The translations under genes were made by a program, and so were the position numbers. Positions 39,152 to 46,119 of a stretch of 64,000 bases of DNA are shown here, piece after piece. Every line of letters starts with the position of its first letter. Within the stretch, counting starts at the first letter, position 1. This DNA is from Saprospiraceae bacterium (lineage in GTDB: Bacteria; Bacteroidota; Bacteroidia; Chitinophagales; Saprospiraceae): the NCBI GenBank assembly GCA_016717105.1, contig JADKGF010000058.1, forward strand, positions 30,725 to 94,724, given 5' to 3'. Below the pieces are notes generated by a model. That model was not told the origin of the DNA and did no database searches. It worked only from the letters and a program-made list of their open reading frames with translations.

Positions 39152-39515
39152 CTATTTTTTTGATGCAAAATACTCACTTCTGATTTTTTCAGCCTTTTGA
39201 ATTTCATTCTTTGGTACTTTACTTGTCTTTTTTATAAAGCCATGTGTTGCAATTACCAATGTATTTCTGTTATTTGACTTATCCCAAAAAGCTAATAATC
39301 TATGTTGGTTTCCTAAATATTTACTCCTAAATTGACTTTGTCGAACCACTACGTTAGGTTTCCCAGATTTCATCTTGAAGTTTTTTGAAAATCTTCGTAT
39401 CGTTGGTTTGCTCTGCTAAATCAATGTTATAAAAGACTTTACTTGCCGATTTCTTATCGAGACTGGCAATAAATTCGTTTGCTGCTTCCAAAAATATGGT
39501 TTCAAAATTCTTCAA
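39152..39515 (-). pseudogene. HigB-like (Gp49/RelE) toxin, disrupted
   Basis: Two frames match one ~111-aa phage-derived Gp49-like toxin. The first (from a TTG at 39513-39515) reads KNFETIFLEAANEFIASLDK, then TNDTKIFKKLQDEIWE. The second reads FRSKYLGNQHRLLAFWDKSN and ends HGFIKKTSKVPKNEIQKAEKI. Between them lie 28 extra bases, about 39326-39353, which break the frame and cause a stop. Removing them gives a perfect junction, EIWE-FRSKY. The cell thus keeps the antitoxin but probably not an active toxin. Confidence 0.72.
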
Positions 39516-39950
39516 GCTAAATTTTTAGCAAAGATAAGTGAAGTTTCTATATTTAGCAACTTTAACGTCTGTATTTATTCTCTTCAACTTGCTTTTAAGG
39601 GTGTCTTAATAAACTTTATATAAAGTGTTTGCCTAATAATGTCAGTGGTAAATAAATAGAACTCACCTTACTTGGCAGTTCTTTTTGCTATCTCTAGCCT
39701 TAACAATTCCCTTAATGCAGAGGATTGATCAAATTGTTCTGGCATCGAATTTTCATTTGATGAAATTTACCAATAAGAGCACTACCATATACTTTTGAAC
39801 TTGTTTTGGCCGATGTTATTGATCAATTTTTATAGATCCTTTGGATTGTAAGTCTGACCGACCTTCTGTGTTGTGTTTTATAGTGGCACTTCGTGCCAAA
39901 CAGCTTGTCCCGGTCAGGCAGGAAAAACTTAGTTGTTGGTGGTAGTGGTT
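39516..39950. other. Intergenic region with dispersed repeat R1
   Basis: The 435-bp gap upstream of the toxin gene holds repeat R1 (39739-39939). Between 39660 and 39738, minus-strand codons read MPEQFDQSSALRELLRLEIA and end after KRTAK; this 25-codon stub is too short to call a gene and may be the tail of a lost one. Confidence 0.45.
39739..39939 (-). repeat. Dispersed ~190-bp repeat, copy R1
   Basis: Shares both ends and much of the interior with 43299-43490 and, in two pieces, 54498-54617 plus 54880-54937. In minus-strand orientation it starts AACTAAGTTTTTCC, then a CCTGCCTGACCGGG-type hairpin, and ends AAAATTCGATGCCAG. Interior codons give a decayed peptide (YNPKDL...KLIN.IGQN), so it may derive from a coding gene. 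Confidence 0.7.
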
Positions 39951-40334
39951 TTATTTTCTCTTTATTATTCCATAATATTTGTCAAGTCTTTCCATCTGTA
40001 TTTCGTTTGCTCTATGATTTAGTAAATCTCTAATTTCAAAATATATGTCTTTCTTAATCCAATTTGTAAATTGCTGATAAGTTATATCATCGTCAACTAA
40101 ATGCTCATAAAAGCATACACCAACAGCATTCCAAAGTTTTTGGTCATTTTGTTTGAAGCACCATTCTGCATAAGTATATATTTTCGTCAACCTATCATTG
40201 TCATTATCAAAATGAGCTTGTCTAACAATTGGCAAAAGTTCCATAAAAACAGTATAAGGTGTCAAGTCATTTGCTTGGAATTCATTTTTCAATTCAGGTG
40301 CACATTCAATTGCTTTCTGTCGCCAAACACTCAT
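39951..40334 (-). CDS. Hypothetical protein, DUF7674-like
   Basis: A 127-aa soluble protein. The pattern APELKNEF...TPYTVFMELLPIVRQAH...YTYAEWCF...LWNAVGVCFYEHLVDD resembles small helical proteins grouped as DUF7674, in which 'ELLP...AEWC...LWNAxGVxFYEHL' is conserved. No function is known; this fold is often seen among immunity-like or orphan proteins. It overlaps the upstream membrane-peptide gene by 4 bp, so the two form one two-gene unit of the cassette-like array. Confidence 0.55.
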   Translation of the reverse strand: MSVWRQKAIECAPELKNEFQANDLTPYTVFMELLPIVRQAHFDNDNDRLTKIYTYAEWCFKQNDQKLWNAVGVCFYEHLVDDDITYQQFTNWIKKDIYFEIRDLLNHRANEIQMERLDKYYGIIKRK

Positions 40335-40570
40335 TTCTTAAGATTAACTTTTAGTCGCCAAATTGTCAATGTAGTAACGAGAAGTGAAACAAAAGCAAGT
40401 ATCCCATAAACAAATACGGCTTGTTCGTGATAAACAACTGCTGAATTTTCATCAAAATAATTTCCTTCTGTATTGTAATTCATTCTAATTCGATTGAAAA
40501 GCGTCAAACTAAAAATAAATGTCAAAACCGAAGTAAAAATTGTCAAAATTACGAGTGTCCACTTTTTCAT
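40331..40570 (-). CDS. Small two-helix membrane protein
   Basis: A 79-aa protein with two transmembrane helices (WTLVILTIFTSVLTFIFSL and AVFVYGILAFVSLLVTTLTI) and a short acidic loop containing Tyr and Asn residues. I chose the start MKKWTLV at 40570; the longer frame would run into the inverted repeat upstream. It overlaps the following gene by 4 bp (ATGA). No family recognised. Confidence 0.6.
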   Translation of the reverse strand: MKKWTLVILTIFTSVLTFIFSLTLFNRIRMNYNTEGNYFDENSAVVYHEQAVFVYGILAFVSLLVTTLTIWRLKVNLKK

Positions 40571-40599
40571 TTTGTTTACGAGTTCTGTCTTACCATTAT

Positions 40600-40637
40600 C
40601 ACCAACGCTTAGTATAAATGGCGTAGCTGCGTTTAGC
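40600..40637 (-). repeat. Short attC-like inverted repeat
   Basis: In gene orientation GCTAAAC (40631-40637) and GTTGGTG (40600-40606) bracket a 24-bp centre, with CGC/GCG next to the cores. The two core-like heptamers fit the R''/R' pattern RYYYAAC...GTTRRRY loosely, but 38 bp is short for an attC site. It lies directly downstream of the EF-hand lipoprotein gene. Confidence 0.35.
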
Positions 40638-40676
40638 ATCTAGGAAAATTTTAATCATTGTTGTACCTTGTTTATT

Positions 40677-41462
40677 TTATTCTGTTTTATATTGTTGTCC
40701 GACATTATCAGGGTTGGTCAAGTCAATCCAATATATATCGGTCGGCTCATCTGATTCCATTTGTCCGTTTTGATTTTTATCCAATTTGGCGAACACATAC
40801 ATTAAATCATTTGCAGAATCATATTCAGAACTCATTACCGAATAATTTTTTGGGATAAGTAATTTTTTATTCATTCCATTTATGTCGAAAAAGTAAAATC
40901 TTCTTAAGTCTTTTACATTTATAAAACCATCTTTATTTGTGTCTTCGTCATAAACAGAGACCATATAAAAGCCCCTTTTTACAGGTTGATAATTTAACGT
41001 GTCCTTTGAAAAAGTCGGATAGTACAATGTTTTTATAAGTACAGGTTTCTCAAATAGTTTGTTTTCCTTTTTCGTTTGATTGTTATAATGAGAAATGTTA
41101 ACAAAATTGTAGCCGTAAATTGCTTCAAAACCTGGCATTAGGTTATTATTCCAATTATTTCCTTTTTCATATTCGTCAACCAAAGAAGAATGATATTCAT
41201 TTGAACCTGTAAAAGACTCGTTATTTTTTTTGTCATAATTCACTTTATAGATTGGTGTTAATCTATGTTCAGAGTTGAAAGTCAAAAGGACATTTCTTGG
41301 CCTTGTTTCAAACTTAAAAGAGTCAATTTGAAGCCCGACAACCTTTTGTCCGTCTTCATTTTCAGTAATTTCATTTACCTGAAATCCTTTCTTTTCAATA
41401 TTGTTGTCAAAGCAACTTACTATTAAAAGCCCTAAAAAGATTATTGTTAAAATTCTGTTCAT
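40677..41462 (-). CDS. Lipoprotein with two EF-hand-like calcium loops
   Basis: A 261-aa lipoprotein. From the start at 41462 the N-terminus is an SPII signal ending LLIVSCFDN. Two EF-hand/dockerin-like loops are visible in the C-terminal half: DEDTNKDGFINVKDL near residue 172 and DKNQNGQMESDEP near residue 238. The middle is beta-rich. Calcium binding outside the cytoplasm is likely; no catalytic motif is seen. It is a single-gene unit between two attC-like repeats. Confidence 0.6.
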   Translation of the reverse strand: MNRILTIIFLGLLIVSCFDNNIEKKGFQVNEITENEDGQKVVGLQIDSFKFETRPRNVLLTFNSEHRLTPIYKVNYDKKNNESFTGSNEYHSSLVDEYEKGNNWNNNLMPGFEAIYGYNFVNISHYNNQTKKENKLFEKPVLIKTLYYPTFSKDTLNYQPVKRGFYMVSVYDEDTNKDGFINVKDLRRFYFFDINGMNKKLLIPKNYSVMSSEYDSANDLMYVFAKLDKNQNGQMESDEPTDIYWIDLTNPDNVGQQYKTE

Positions 41463-41480
41463 TTCGTTTTTTTTAATGTG

Positions 41481-41544
41481 GTACAACGATTTGGCTATGC
41501 GCAGTGTCCCGAAGGGTGCTATGGTTTCATATACATTGTTAGCT
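41481..41544 (-). repeat. attC-like inverted repeat
   Basis: In gene orientation it runs from AGCTAAC (41538-41544) to GTTGTAC (41481-41487), 64 bp. The same R'-like GTTGTAC occurs in the site at 51.2 kb. The first core overlaps the stop region of the upstream gene. The inner stem is weak except for CCCTTCGGG, so this is one of the less certain sites. Confidence 0.45.
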
Positions 41545-42393
41545 TGCGTTTTCTATTTCAATTTTCGTTTGAGTTAATCTATGTATTACTCCATTTTCAA
41601 AAGAGGATTCTTCTAAATCTGTCTCAAATATTCCTGCAAATTTGTAAAGCCTAAATCCTAAATTATCAATGCTTCTTGGAAATGTAATTCGCTTTACCAT
41701 GTTTGAAGTGACATCATTAAACCAATTCTCATACTTTTCTGGATTCTTGCATTTCTCTGTTATTATTTTACCGTCGTTACTTATTCTATTATCCCATTCT
41801 GCATTCTCATAAAATTTCGGAAACCAAAGATTGTGATTAGGGTAAACTTTGCTTTTAAACCAAGCCTGTTGTACAGATTTATAGTTTTGCCCTAAACAGT
41901 TACAAGCATCCACTATTTGTCTAAACGCAGGATTTTCATTAACATCCAAGTATCCTTTAGTTCTATAATAGTTTGGGTTAAACTCTTTTTCTAAGTCCCA
42001 AGGTTCCCATTTTTTAATTTTCATTTTATCGTCAATTTTCTGCTTTATGAGAGTTACTAATTTTTCTACATCCAAATTAATTTGTTCTAATTCTTCTGTT
42101 ATAGCAATTCTATAAACTTCATGATTGGTTGCTTGAATAATATCTGTTTCCCTATCAATATCTAATTTTTCCTGTTTCTTATGAAAAGGTTCATCAATTT
42201 CTATATGCAACTCTAATTGAGGGAAATACATATCTGTTAATGCGTGCCCTTCAGGTCTATTCACAAATTGTTGAGTCATAAATTTAACGTCATCTCTGTT
42301 TAATCTATGAAAGATTCGAGTAACAACATAGTTCTCGTATTTTTTCTTATTCGTTTTTGCAATTTGTCGAATTATGTATTCTCTTTTTGTCAT
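41539..42393 (-). CDS. AbaSI/PvuRts1I-like modification-dependent endonuclease
   Basis: A 284-aa protein resembling AbaSI-family enzymes, which cut DNA containing 5-hydroxymethylcytosine or its glucosylated form and so act against phages with modified genomes. The N-terminal half looks like a Vsr-like nuclease: KKYENYVVTRIFHRLN, FVNRPEGHALTDMYFPQLEL and the acidic pair HIEIDEPFHKK near residue 65. The C-terminal half (CNCLGQNYKSVQQAWFK, LWFPKFYENAEWDNRISNDG) fits the SRA-like modified-base-binding domain. No methyltransferase is adjacent, as expected for such enzymes. It is a single-gene unit between attC-like repeats. Identification is from memory of the family. Confidence 0.75.
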   Translation of the reverse strand: MTKREYIIRQIAKTNKKKYENYVVTRIFHRLNRDDVKFMTQQFVNRPEGHALTDMYFPQLELHIEIDEPFHKKQEKLDIDRETDIIQATNHEVYRIAITEELEQINLDVEKLVTLIKQKIDDKMKIKKWEPWDLEKEFNPNYYRTKGYLDVNENPAFRQIVDACNCLGQNYKSVQQAWFKSKVYPNHNLWFPKFYENAEWDNRISNDGKIITEKCKNPEKYENWFNDVTSNMVKRITFPRSIDNLGFRLYKFAGIFETDLEESSFENGVIHRLTQTKIEIENAS

Positions 42394-42407
42394 TTTATTC
42401 TAATGCA

Positions 42408-42474
42408 AGCTAACGGCAAGTACTGGCGACGGACGCAGCGATAGCAAGTCTGTTCGGCCAGTACATTGTTAGGC
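42408..42474 (-). repeat. attC-like site, best example
   Basis: Gene-orientation layout: R''-like GCCTAAC (42468-42474, an exact RYYYAAC), spacer AA, box TGTACTGGC, a 33-nt centre, box GCCAGTACT, spacer TGCC, R'-like GTTAGCT (42408-42414). The boxes pair over 8 bp and the cores over 5 of 7. Unequal spacers give the extrahelical bases expected for an integron attC. It lies between the lipoprotein gene and the endonuclease gene. Confidence 0.65.
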
Positions 42475-42486
42475 ATTGCATTTCTC

Positions 42487-43179
42487 TTAAATTTTTAAAC
42501 TCATCCTTCTATCAGTATAATTGTATTGCTCATGCGTACCTATAAAATATCGAAATTTAAGTACCTTCCCGTCTATTCGTATTCCATCCAAAGAGCTATC
42601 TATTGTCTTAAATTCAAAATAAGGTTTAGGGTTCAATTCCATTGATTGTATCTTTTTTGTTTCTAAGTTCATCACAGAAATCGTGTCAAGACTATTTGAG
42701 AATATCACATATCTACCAATTGTTTTTTGATAGAATTCGATTTCAAATGGTTCTTCCTTTTTATTATTGGGCAAATAAATCATTTTATACTCAATTGGAC
42801 TGCAATTACTCACACTTGGTGTAGATGTTGTTACTCTTAAAATAATTTCATTATCTGTCATAGTATCAACTTTAGGCGTAAAATCACAAATCCCTTTATC
42901 TGTGGCATGCCAGCAACCAAATGTTTCATGATATTTTCTTTTATAATTTTTATCTCCCCAATTTATTTGATATTCTCTTTGGTTTATCTTTCTTAATTGA
43001 TATTCAAAGTCTCCAACTATACTTAAGGTATCAACTAAATCGCATCCCAAAGGTTCAACATCTTGACTAACAGTATTTGAGTCTATGATTACATTTTCGA
43101 GAACATTATTAAGACTATTATCTCGCTTTAATTGGCAAGAAGTAATTACTAGAAGCATTAGAAATAATTTTTTATTCAT
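42487..43179 (-). CDS. Lipoprotein, unknown
   Basis: A 230-aa lipoprotein. The start at 43179 (MNKKLFLMLLVITSCQLKR) gives an SPII signal; an upstream frame to 43230 is not needed. The mature protein is beta-rich with an internal four-Cys content (GCDLVDTL, FGCWHATDKGICDF, SNCSPIEYKM) that could form disulfides. The C-terminal half looks like a small beta-propeller or barrel piece. No family recognised. Single-gene unit between two attC-like repeats. Confidence 0.55.
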   Translation of the reverse strand: MNKKLFLMLLVITSCQLKRDNSLNNVLENVIIDSNTVSQDVEPLGCDLVDTLSIVGDFEYQLRKINQREYQINWGDKNYKRKYHETFGCWHATDKGICDFTPKVDTMTDNEIILRVTTSTPSVSNCSPIEYKMIYLPNNKKEEPFEIEFYQKTIGRYVIFSNSLDTISVMNLETKKIQSMELNPKPYFEFKTIDSSLDGIRIDGKVLKFRYFIGTHEQYNYTDRRMSLKI

Positions 43180-43206
43180 GTTATTTCTTTCTTTTTCATT
43201 TGTTGT

Positions 43207-43298
43207 GCCTAACTTCTCTATAACCGACACAAATATATATCAACTTTCGCTTTTTTTTCATTTTAGTTAAGAATGTTGCCCACAGTGATTGGTTATAG
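43207..43298 (-). repeat. attC-like site with conserved promoter-like arm
   Basis: In gene orientation CTATAACC (43291-43298) with nearby CAC pairs with GTG and GGTTATAG (43218-43230). The R'-like end is GTTAGGC (43207-43213), a perfect GTTRRRY. The arm contains TATATTTG, a TAnnTTTG match 40-50 bp before the next gene. The same arm recurs at 54406-54475 and, in part, 63877-63945. Confidence 0.55.
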
Positions 43299-43490
43299 CT
43301 GGCATCGAATTTTCATTTGATGAAATTTACCTAAAAGAGCCCTTCCATATACTTTTGAACTCGTTTTGACCGATGATATTGATCAATTTTGATAGATCTT
43401 TTGGATCGTAGGATGGCTGACCTTCTGTGTTGTGTCTTATGGTGGCACAAACTGCCTGTCCCGCTCAGGCGGGAAAAACTTAATTGTTAG
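43299..43490 (-). repeat. Dispersed ~190-bp repeat, copy R2
   Basis: Second copy of R1. It carries the clean hairpin CCCGCCTGAGCGGG followed, in the opposite sense, by A-runs, and decayed codons QPSYDPKDLSKLINIIGQNE on the minus strand. It sits directly after the 'CTAACAA' core of the previous gene's downstream site and directly before an attC-like stem. Confidence 0.7.
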
Positions 43491-43499
43491 CGGAAGTTT

Positions 43500-43928
43500 T
43501 TATTTCATCAGTTCTAATATTAATGTTAGTATTCCAATTGTCAAGCATAAAGGTGAAAAATATTTCGTATCATTTTCCCCAAATTTTGTTAGTTTTATTT
43601 TCTTGAAAAATCCAACATATTTAAAATCTCCGATTGCTCTTAATGTAAAAATACTTGCTATAATCCAAAGTCCATATTTAGAAAGCCATTGTGGTATGTC
43701 AAAAGCTATCAGACCTGAAATTATTAAAATATGTAGGCCAAAACCTAACAAGCCTAATGCGACAATTAATGTTGGTAAAATACTTTGGTTTAACACTTTT
43801 GTATTGTTGTCATCCTTTGTTGGCAATACTGCATCACTTCCCCAATTTCCCCCAAATGCCCAATAAATATGAATAGAAGATATAAACAAGAAGATTAAAA
43901 ATAAAATTATGGCTATTATTATTGTCAT
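43500..43928 (-). CDS. DUF3995-family membrane protein
   Basis: A 142-aa protein with four helices. The N-terminal IHIYWAFGGNWGSDAVLPTK is the family signature ('IHxYWAxGG.W....A.P'). DUF3995 proteins are small inner-membrane proteins without known function. The ATG follows the monooxygenase stop by 1 bp, so the two genes form a two-gene unit. Confidence 0.72.
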   Translation of the reverse strand: MTIIIAIILFLIFLFISSIHIYWAFGGNWGSDAVLPTKDDNNTKVLNQSILPTLIVALGLLGFGLHILIISGLIAFDIPQWLSKYGLWIIASIFTLRAIGDFKYVGFFKKIKLTKFGENDTKYFSPLCLTIGILTLILELMK

Positions 43929-43929
43929 A

Positions 43930-45051
43930 TTAGTTCAAGTTGAAAATCATATCCATTTGTTTTCTATTTGCAGACTTTGGCAAATTTTTCATTATCATAT
44001 TTCTAATTTTAACACCAAGTCCATTTTCAATATGTGCTAATTTCCCAAGCGACCAACTTGTATTTACAATTGTATGTGCCTTTTTCATTCTAATAGTTTG
44101 ATATTGTAAAAAACAGTTCTCAATAGAAACTCCTTTATCCAAAAGTTTTCCTATAACATATGCGTCTTCAATGGCTTGACAAGCTCCTTGTCCCAAATTT
44201 GGAGTAGTTGCATGTGCAGAATCACCAACTAAACAAACATTTCCATCTTGCCATTTTTTAATTGGCTTTAAATCCAAAATATCACTTGTAATAATTTGTG
44301 ATATTGGTGTTGCAGTAATTATTCTCTGAATATCTGTATGAAATTCTTTAAATATTTCTAATAAGTTGTCGGGTGTTTTGCTTCTGCTATTTGTCAAAGC
44401 ATACCAATATACTTTTTTGTCGCTAATTTTTACAAAACCAAATCGTTTGCCTTTGCCCCAAGCTTCATTTAGCTCGTTATGATAATTTTCAGGCAAGTCA
44501 ATTTCGCAAATTCCTCTCCAACAATTTTGATTTGCATTTCGCAAAGTGTTTTCTGCAAATAGTTGATTTCTAACAACTGATTTTATGCCATCTGCACCAA
44601 TTACAATTTTACTTTCAATGGTTGAATTATCCTCAAATGTCAATTTGAATAATTCATTTTTTTCAATTTTTGTAAGTCGTTTTGATAAATTAATACTATC
44701 AAATCCAATTTCATTGGCAAGTATTCTTTGTAATTCGCCTCTATGTATTGCCACATTTGAAACACCATATTTTTTTTCGTATTCCGAAAGATTTACAACA
44801 GAAAGCGGTTTAAGTTGGTCATCAGTAATTTTCATATACGAAATTTTATTGCCTGCTTTTTCAATTTTGTCTTGAAGACCCAATTTTTGAAATACTTGCA
44901 TAGCATTATTGGCTAAAATAATTCCTGCTCCAACAGGTTTTATTTCTGGCGAACTTTCATAAATCTTTACATTAAGTCCTTTTTGTTTCAGAGTTAAGGC
45001 AGTTGTAAGTCCGCCAATTCCTGCACCAATAATATTTACTTCTTGAGTCAT
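43930..45051 (-). CDS. FAD-dependent monooxygenase (TetX/PHBH-like)
   Basis: A 373-aa class A flavin monooxygenase. Motifs: the N-terminal Rossmann site GAGIGGLTTALTLKQKG, VIGADGIKSVVRNQLF (the DG motif) near residue 160, and CLVGDSAHATTPNLGQGACQAIED (the GD motif) near residue 275, here interrupted as GDSAHATTPNLGQG. These enzymes hydroxylate aromatic or polyketide compounds with NAD(P)H and O2; the group includes the tetracycline-inactivating TetX, but substrate cannot be told from sequence by eye. It is co-directional with the DUF3995 gene, 1 bp apart, in one cassette-like unit. Confidence 0.82.
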   Translation of the reverse strand: MTQEVNIIGAGIGGLTTALTLKQKGLNVKIYESSPEIKPVGAGIILANNAMQVFQKLGLQDKIEKAGNKISYMKITDDQLKPLSVVNLSEYEKKYGVSNVAIHRGELQRILANEIGFDSINLSKRLTKIEKNELFKLTFEDNSTIESKIVIGADGIKSVVRNQLFAENTLRNANQNCWRGICEIDLPENYHNELNEAWGKGKRFGFVKISDKKVYWYALTNSRSKTPDNLLEIFKEFHTDIQRIITATPISQIITSDILDLKPIKKWQDGNVCLVGDSAHATTPNLGQGACQAIEDAYVIGKLLDKGVSIENCFLQYQTIRMKKAHTIVNTSWSLGKLAHIENGLGVKIRNMIMKNLPKSANRKQMDMIFNLN

Positions 45052-45094
45052 TTGTTATTTTGTTTCTTTTTATAAGGTGTCTCGATAAAATTTC

Positions 45095-45233
45095 CGCTAA
45101 CGGTTTTCGGCTTGGCGATGTGGCGGATTTTTAGCACAAAAGTTCAATAGAATTACTGTTGTTGAACCTTGCACAAATGTTTCATATAAGAACTTCAGCT
45201 GCCATATTGCCAAACCGTTGCTGTGCGTTAGGC
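45095..45233 (-). repeat. attC-like site, long form
   Basis: Gene orientation: R''-like GCCTAAC (45227-45233), then AACGGTTTGGC pairing with GCCAAGCCG plus AAAACCGTT, and R'-like GTTAGCG (45095-45101). The stem is long and imperfect around a ~70-bp centre, like the long attC sites of chromosomal integrons. It starts 3 bp after the esterase stop codon. Confidence 0.6.
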
Positions 45234-45235
45234 TT

Positions 45236-46057
45236 TTATTTTGTTTTATTAAATGTCCAAATTATGGCTTTTTCTTTCGTTGCTCTAAAAATAGTGTTGT
45301 GTTTCTCTTTTGGTTCAGGTGAATAAATCCAATTAATATTTGGTAGATTTTCTGTCTTTAAAATTTCTGCCAAGCTGTTTGTATATTGTGAAATGTCTTC
45401 TGCACTTGAACCTGCAAACCAAATTCTTTTTTCAGTTTTTGGAAATAAAGCTAAATGCTCTTTTGCTGTTCTCACTAAATAGTGATTGTTCCACCAAAGT
45501 GAAGGGTCAAAGGCGATGTAATGGTCAAACATTTCAGGTGTAAGAAAAAATGTCTCAACAACAAATAAACCTGACAACGATTCTCCTATAATACTCTTTT
45601 CAGAAGTAGTTCTATATCGTTTACTAATTTCAGGAAAAAGTTCTTCTTTAATAAATGCTCTAAATTTTTCAGAACCACCTACAATTGGTGCAACTTCTTT
45701 GTCTTTTTCAATTTCAGTCACACCAGTCAGATCTTTTCGACGTTGCGTATTTTCAATGCCAACTAGGATCAATGGTTTTATTTTGTTTTCAGCTATCAAT
45801 TTTACCAGCGTATTTGCAATGTGAGGAAAATCTTCGTCTATTACACCACCGTCAGCCATATACATCACAGGCAGTGAGTCCGTGCTAGTCTTATAATTGG
45901 AAGGTGTCCACACATTGATTACTCGCTCTTCACCGACCTGATTAGATGCAATTTTGAAAGTCTCATGTTCGGGTATTGGGTCACTTGGCGGCGCTTCGTT
46001 CTTACAGCTTGCACAAGACAAAATGATGACGATGAGGTAGTGATAAATGAACTTCAT
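45236..46057 (-). CDS. Secreted alpha/beta-hydrolase esterase (Fes/IroE-like)
   Basis: A 273-aa lipoprotein esterase. The start at 46057 opens an SPII signal (MKFIYHYLIVIILSCASCKN). The nucleophile elbow is SIIGESLSGLF near residue 150 (GxSxG), an acidic motif may be the Asp in AGSSAEDISQ, and EKHNTIFR near the C-terminus supplies the His. The pattern LPVMYMADGG is the oxyanion region of esterase-D/enterochelin-esterase-like hydrolases. Substrate unknown; ester or siderophore hydrolysis is possible. The frame runs upstream to 46111 without a better start. Confidence 0.78.
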   Translation of the reverse strand: MKFIYHYLIVIILSCASCKNEAPPSDPIPEHETFKIASNQVGEERVINVWTPSNYKTSTDSLPVMYMADGGVIDEDFPHIANTLVKLIAENKIKPLILVGIENTQRRKDLTGVTEIEKDKEVAPIVGGSEKFRAFIKEELFPEISKRYRTTSEKSIIGESLSGLFVVETFFLTPEMFDHYIAFDPSLWWNNHYLVRTAKEHLALFPKTEKRIWFAGSSAEDISQYTNSLAEILKTENLPNINWIYSPEPKEKHNTIFRATKEKAIIWTFNKTK

Positions 46058-46119
46058 TTTTTTTGTTTTATGTGTTAATGAATGATATTTGTTTCGAGAT
46101 TCCCATTGCACTGATATTC

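Noticed and set aside
39739..39939. IS1182-type transposase remnant in the dispersed repeat
   Set aside because: The string PSYDPKDLSKL resembles the N-terminal motif of IS1182 transposases, but no further homology, terminal repeats or target duplications could be seen, so I keep it as an unnamed repeat.
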